Below are positions 58,457 to 64,000 of a stretch of DNA of 64,000 nucleotides, piece by piece. Within the stretch, counting starts at the first letter, position 1. Each line of letters begins with the position of its first letter. Source of the DNA: Pardosa pseudoannulata (Eukaryota; Arthropoda; Arachnida; Araneae; Lycosidae); NCBI GenBank assembly GCA_032207245.1, contig CM063502.1, forward strand, positions 137,003,498 through 137,067,497, written 5' to 3'. The notes beneath the pieces were generated by a model that was not told where the DNA came from, searched no databases, and saw only the letters and a program-made list of their open reading frames with translations. The position numbers were made by a program, and so were the translations under genes.

Positions 58457-61400
58457 TTTTGCAATCCTACGACATTCATCACTAAGTATAAAGATTCAGA
58501 TAAATAAGTCTATTAAAAATAAAATTAGATGTGAAGTAAGTTTCTTTAATTGTCAAAATGATTTAGTTTAGGCAAGAGCTTCCCAACCCCAATTATTAAG
58601 GTAGAACGGTGCTGCATTTTCAATTCCTCTTTTATTTGTTATGATTTCAGTTCCTAGGCCGCTTTTTCAAATAAGTAATATTTTACAATCTGATGATATA
58701 GCTTGAATTTCACAAATAAACGGATTTACCAAGCAAGCATGAGAGCTGCATTGAAACTGAGGAAGACATGCATGGTTACACTGTTATATTGAACCCTTAC
58801 ATTCTGAAGTTAAAAGATGTAATTAATTTCGCATACAATGTTAAAATATATAATGAAATTAATGGTTAAATAAATGGTAATAAATGAATTAATAATTAGA
58901 TAAATTTTTAAACAAATGAAAACGATCGAATACACTTGAAAAATAATTTGTTTCAATTTTGGTTATCCTTCAAAGTTATATAATAATTTATTTCTGTATT
59001 ATTACTGTAAAACTAATTCCAAACAACTTTAAAAGAAAATAAGTTTATAGTCACAATTTTTTAAAACAAGATTTTAACATAAAACAATAAAAAAAAACCA
59101 GGAATAGCTTATTTGTAAATCTCAAACATCTGCGTCTAAATACTAATGAACATTTTACTCAAGTATTAGCTCTATACACATGTTAATTTAGATCGCTGTA
59201 ATTATTTGAATACGACATCTACGAAATTATGTTAAAAATGTTGGACTAAATATAATAAAATAATGTGTTCGAAAGATTTTTAAAAATTACGCAATTAAAA
59301 AAATTAAAGAGAAACTTTCCAGTTCTTAAGAACATTTTACTTATTTTAATTATCAATACTTAGCTACTGAAGGTAGTTAAATCTTTATCTGGTAAAAAAA
59401 AGATTACATAATTAAATTTAGTGATAAAAATTATTTCGTTAATTAAAACTTTTGTCAGAGTACACCTGCAAATGCTAATTTTAAACAAGAAGGTTTTTTT
59501 CAACAAATTTTGTTCTTCCAATTAATGCGGCTAATTATTATCTCTCTAAAAGCCGCAAATATAAAATGATACAAACTATTTGACTGAACTATAGTACTAA
59601 AATATTATTATATTTTAGGCTTAACAGATAAGGAAAGTGAGAAATAAAAAGCGAGACATATAGACAGACTATTAGACATTTATATAGGCAGACAGGACAC
59701 AAAATTATGCTTTTTATAGAAATGTAACTCATGTATACAAATTTAACATACTTTTAACTCATTTACACCAAGCTTGTTTCATTTACATTTTAAATGGCAG
59801 CAAGAACACTGTTGAATTTAAGATCCTACTTGTCCGCTGTCAGAGGTACTGTTTTCACATTTAAGAATTTTTTTTTCAAATGTATAATCAGTTTTTAAAT
59901 GTAAAATCAACATTGAAATATAAAAATACAGTCAGAGTTTTTTTTTAATTACAGCAATAATATGGACATTTTATTTCTTTTAATGGTTGTTTTCACATGG
60001 GATAAATTTGTTGACATTTTCATAATTTATGACGTCGTATTTACACTGAAATAAAGGAAAACTATATCATTTATGTATTACTTAAATATAGTAATTTATC
60101 AATTTCAAATCAGTCTAAGGATCATTTAAAAAGCTTTTAATATTCCATTATCACTATCACTTGTGCTGGTTTTAAATTTAATTCCCTACTAAATTTTACT
60201 ACATATTATAAAAGAAATCATTGTTAAAAGTTATTACATTAATATATTGTTCAATTTGTTTACTGAGACATCATGATTTATCTAAAAATAACGTCATATC
60301 CTAACTTTTATAAACTACTTGGACTTCAAAACTCTGGGAATGGTTTGAAATTAAACTATCTGTAAAAGATAGGATGCACTCGTATTTCCTTTGATAAATA
60401 ATAAGATGCCTGAAAATTAGTTGTAAAGGCGTGTACTCTATAATCTATATGAAGGGATTTATAATGTTTTAAAAATATTCTATTATATTAAACTGTTTGG
60501 TAATTAAAAATATAATTTCTTATTCATATTTTTAAAGAAATTAATACTTTACTATTCTCACACACTCACATATATTTACGATACATATATATTAAGTATG
60601 TATATATTTATAAGGCAATATGTATTTTTCTGCATCTAAAATAATTCTTGTATTCTCAGTTCTGTAAAATTAGGATACTGTATATATAATTACACGACAG
60701 CAGTAAGACAACTGATTTTGAAATCTAACATAAAGACAATATAATACGTATTTTTAAAAGTCATCTTGAGATTTAAATATATAACTTGTGTCCTATCATC
60801 ATATTCTCATCCCAACAAAATTATATACTATTTGTTATTTTCGCTTTTTAATACATTGTGTCATATGAAGAAGTCTGGAAAGTACAAAGAAATCCGAGCA
60901 CTGCCGATTGTCTAAGAAAACTAGTATTTAATAAGAATGGAACTAGGCAAACTTAAAGTATCAGTTTTATGCTAAAAATAGTGAAAAATCACCTACTTGC
61001 CTTGTAAATATTATTCACATAGCTATACGATCTACAATATTTGAAATTCAAATGGCGATTTCACCTGTGAATTTCTTTTCAAGGAGAGCTGTTTCCCTAA
61101 AGTAACTTTTTACAAAAGTTTATGCCAAAGAAAATCTATTTTCAAAATTTATTGTAACATGCATATTTCAACGTGTTATTAAAATACCACGAAATATGAA
61201 ATTCTACAAACATTTTTACCTCTGGCAACAAAAATGGAGTTTAAATTCTATATTCTATTTGTAACATATATTTATTGATTACTTTTTTTATTAACTGAGT
61301 TTTTTAAAAAATAGTAAATATAGAGATTTACATAATGATAAAAAATCTCATTTGTTTTAAAATTTTGATTATTTGTTAATCTTTATACTTGTAATATGCG

Positions 61401-61530
61401 TAAAATAACAAAAAAAGGCTCACACGATTTATGCAGGCTAGATATGTGTGAAGTTAGACTTTATGTATAAGATATTCTCTATTAAACACCTGCATTCACA
61501 TAAAGTTACTGTTATTTGAAAATATCATCT
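58457..61530. other. AT-rich sequence, nothing recognised
   Basis: No supported feature. Confidence 0.5.
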
Positions 61531-62645
61531 ACTTTGTGATTTAAACTCGTTTACAATTACTATAAAATGTTTTGTTTACAATTATCCTTGTAACACGACA
61601 GAATAAGATTATTGTGTCGTGTTACAGAAATCTGTACCATTTTCTAATTTAACTCAAAATTAAATACTTTTTTACGATTTAGATAAGTTTGTTTTTTGAT
61701 AAATTTGACTTAAAATGTCATGTATTGACTGTAGGAAGAGTTAAATGTTTAGGAATTATGATGTAATATGTCTATCATACGTAAAGAAAAATATCTGAGC
61801 AAAAGTATTTACTTTGTGATTTAAACTCGTTTACAATTATTATAAAACGTTTTGTTTACAATTATTTCTGCAACACGACAAAATAATATTATTGTGTCGT
61901 GTATTCAGAAATCTACCATTTTCTATTTTAATTCAAAATTAAATATTTTTTACAATTTAGATAAGTTTATCTTTTGATAAATTTGACTTAAAATGTCATG
62001 TATTGAATGTAGGAAGAGTTAAATGTTTAGGAATTATGATGTAATATGTCTATCATACGTAAAGAAAAATATCTGAGCAAAAGTATTTACTTTGTGATTT
62101 AAACTCGTTTACAATTACTATAAAACGTTTTGTTTACAATTATTCCTGCAACACGACAAAATAAGATTATTGTGTCGTGTTTCAGAAATCTACCATTTTC
62201 TATTTTAATTCAAAATTAAATGTTTTCTTACAATTTATATAAGTTTATTTTTTGATAAATTTGACTTAAAATTTCATGTATTGAATGTAGGAAGAGTTAA
62301 ATGTTTAGGAATTATGATGCAATATGTCTATCATAAGTAAAGAAAAACATCTAAGCAAAATGTATCTACTTTGTGATTTAAACTCGTTTACAATTACTAT
62401 AAAACGGTTTGTTTACAATTATTACTGCAACACGACAAAATAAGATTATTGTGTCGTGTTTCAGATATCTACCATTTTCTATTTTGATTCAAAATTAAAT
62501 ATTTTTTTACAATTTAGATAAGTTTATTTTTTGATAAATTTGACTTAAAATTTCATGTATTGAATGTAGGAAGAGCTACATGTTTAGGAATTATGATGTA
62601 ATATGTCTATCATACCTAAAGAAAAACATCTGAGCAAAATGTATT
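61531..62645 (+). repeat. Four-copy ~279-bp satellite-like tandem array
   Basis: ACTTTGTGATTTAAACTCGT begins each unit, at 61531, 61811, 62089 and 62368, giving periods of 280, 278 and 279. The units are closely similar over their full length. Each has a palindrome with arms ACACGACA and TGTCGTGT around a symmetric AATAAGATTATT-type centre (about 61593, 61873, 62151 and 62430). Copy 1 has arms extended to GTAACACGACA/TGTCGTGTTAC. Copy 2 has an exactly palindromic centre. The array ends in ordinary sequence just after the fourth unit. No frame is open through the units, so it is non-coding. Confidence 0.96.
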
Positions 62646-63329
62646 CATTAAACGACTATGCACGTATTTATATCTTAAATTCCCTTTAAATTACTCATTG
62701 AAGTTTTTTCATTTTTGAAATAACAATATAATGTAAAAAAAGGAGTTAATTTTATGTTGTTGAATTCGGTTGCAGTTGTAAATGCGAAAGCCAGAGTCAA
62801 GACTCTACGGATGATAATATAAGTGTAATCAATGGATTTGTGTTCATAGCTACCACATATTATAAAGAGGAATTAAAAAAAATAAAAGATGTTGACGAAA
62901 TGAATATCAAAATAATTTAAAGAATCATAGTCATCCCTTACAGTATCAACTTACAACAGCATTTAATAAAAGTAGGACCTAATTATTATAAATCAGGAAG
63001 CCCCACCTCTTTCAAATGTCCTAAGAACAACTCAGTATATGAAATATGTACTTTTGTTTATCTCCATTCTCCTATAGGATATCACCAACAAATTTCTAAA
63101 TTCTGAAATAGATCTCTCTCCAAATTTATACGCAAAAAAATGTTTTATGCAGTCCTGGAACAGAAGCCAAAATTTTGCTACTTGCAGTTTAAGAAAAACC
63201 TTTTCATTTTAAAATATAAATGTAAAGTGATATTAAAAATAATTACTAAGTATATATGAAATGTTGCATTAACTATCTATGCTCCGGATGTGTCATAACA
63301 GTCGATGTAGATCCTTTTTATATATAACT
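62646..63329. other. AT-rich sequence, nothing recognised
   Basis: No supported feature. Confidence 0.5.
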
Positions 63330-63850
63330 TGTACCGAGGTACTTTCTCACGGTGATGTGCACGTGCATGCATAGCCGTGGGAGGATTTTCCTTGACGAAT
63401 TTAAGACCCCAATTATTTACGTCAAGTTTAGGGACCCCTGCAGAGAGGATACTTCACGGAATGACAGCTTAACGGTCAAGCTCGCACAGAACTGTAAGCG
63501 TGAATTATGGGAGCAGGAGTTAAAATGTAATGTCAGCCTGAACAAAAAGGGGCTACTTTAATGAGCCCACCTGCACTCTCGAAGGGCATTTGATGTGGGA
63601 AAATTTTCCCGAAGGAAGGGATTGGACAAGAAAAGGAGGGGCGTTGGGACCTAGGTGAAGTTTTTTGGAGTGAGAGCTGAGAGCTGAGAGTTAGACGTGG
63701 GCAGTCGAGAGAAGTGGAACAAGGATCCACTAGCACCAGCTCGTTCCGTGCGCCCGGACTGACACCGCCCCGCTCACCATCACCAACTCGTACCGTATGC
63801 CAGTGAGGAAAGCCCCTGCCTGCTCCCCTGTGACTTGAATGGAGGTACTG
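63330..63850 (+). other. GC-rich island, possible LTR-element or exon fragment
   Basis: GC content rises abruptly from about 63330 and falls again after 63850. A 69-codon frame (63352-63561) starts MMCTCMHSRGRIFLDEF and ends at a stop before GAGCCCACCTGC. The frame probably extends upstream. The block also contains a 14-bp palindrome GGGAAAATTTTCCC (63597-63610), a purine run AAGAAAAGGAGGGG (about 63630) that could be a polypurine tract, and three GAGAGCT/GAGAGTT units near 63676-63697. Downstream sequence is AT-rich with AATAAA at about 63985. An LTR retrotransposon 3' end is one reading. A gene's terminal exon is another. The window ends before either can be tested. Confidence 0.3.
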
Positions 63851-64000
63851 TATAAAGAATATTTACAGTCATTTGACTTAGGCCTCTATTAATGATATTA
63901 ATTCCTTATAAAGAGTTGTGGGATAATTAGTCTGTAAATAGAAAATATAAATGATTGATTATGTTAACCAAGTATTTTTGTAAATAAATGTATAGAATAA
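63851..64000 (+). other. AT-rich tail with a poly(A)-signal-like motif
   Basis: GTAAATAAATG near 63981-63991 contains AATAAA. It is the nearest candidate polyadenylation signal downstream of the GC-rich island, but such motifs are frequent by chance in AT-rich DNA. Confidence 0.2.

Noticed and set aside
61531..62645. CRISPR-like array of regularly spaced repeats
   Set aside because: The whole ~279-bp unit is repeated, so there are no unique spacers, and the sequence is eukaryotic.

Overview
The window is strongly AT-rich eukaryotic nuclear DNA with no convincing intact protein-coding gene. It looks like intergenic or deep intronic sequence of an invertebrate animal. The evidence is the very long (TA)n arrays, several with CA-to-TA transitions, tRNA-derived SINE copies, and a truncated RTE-type LINE whose C-terminus matches the type common in cnidarians, arthropods and molluscs. 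The species cannot be fixed from the sequence. CA/TA compound arrays and tRNA-type SINEs would suit a cephalopod, but a spider, crustacean or other AT-rich invertebrate is equally possible.

Layout. 0-9 kb: a diverged tandem duplication (490-1075), four (TA)n arrays (1853-2310, 2901-3042, 7486-7769, 8071-8433), a small one at 5846-5980, one SINE-1 copy (3406-3567) and one SINE-2 copy (7925-8070). 9-24 kb: tandem duplications at 9914-10380, 11262-11860 and 22880-23560, SINE-1 copies at 12812-12978 and 16275-16445, a TA/GATA array (13223-13361) and more TA arrays. 24-36 kb: one copy of a dispersed repeat (25265-25480), a SINE-1 fragment (26808-26872), a perfect hairpin (29343-29382), a dead LINE fragment with a 14-bp target-site duplication (31616-32355), and a SINE-1 copy next to a 357-bp TA array (34032-34599). 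36-46 kb: tandem duplications (36990-37400, 38588-38769), a direct/inverted repeat cluster (38915-38977), the second dispersed-repeat copy (39560-39720), a piggyBac-like MITE with a 15-bp internal hairpin (42486-42894) and a SINE-1 copy (45283-45437). 46-64 kb: a 580-bp TA array flanked by complementary pyrimidine and purine tracts (49195-49950), a SINE-1 copy (52225-52395), a duplication (53630-54250), a four-copy ~279-bp satellite with a conserved palindrome (61531-62645), and a GC-rich island at the right edge (63330-63850).

There is no operon or pathway to describe. Structure here is made by retroposition (LINE, SINEs), one cut-and-paste-type MITE, microsatellite expansion, and repeated local tandem duplication of 90-340 bp units. 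Most computed open frames are either translations of (TA)n (Tyr-Ile repeats) or chance short frames. All repeat relationships were found by eye within this window, so family names are provisional.
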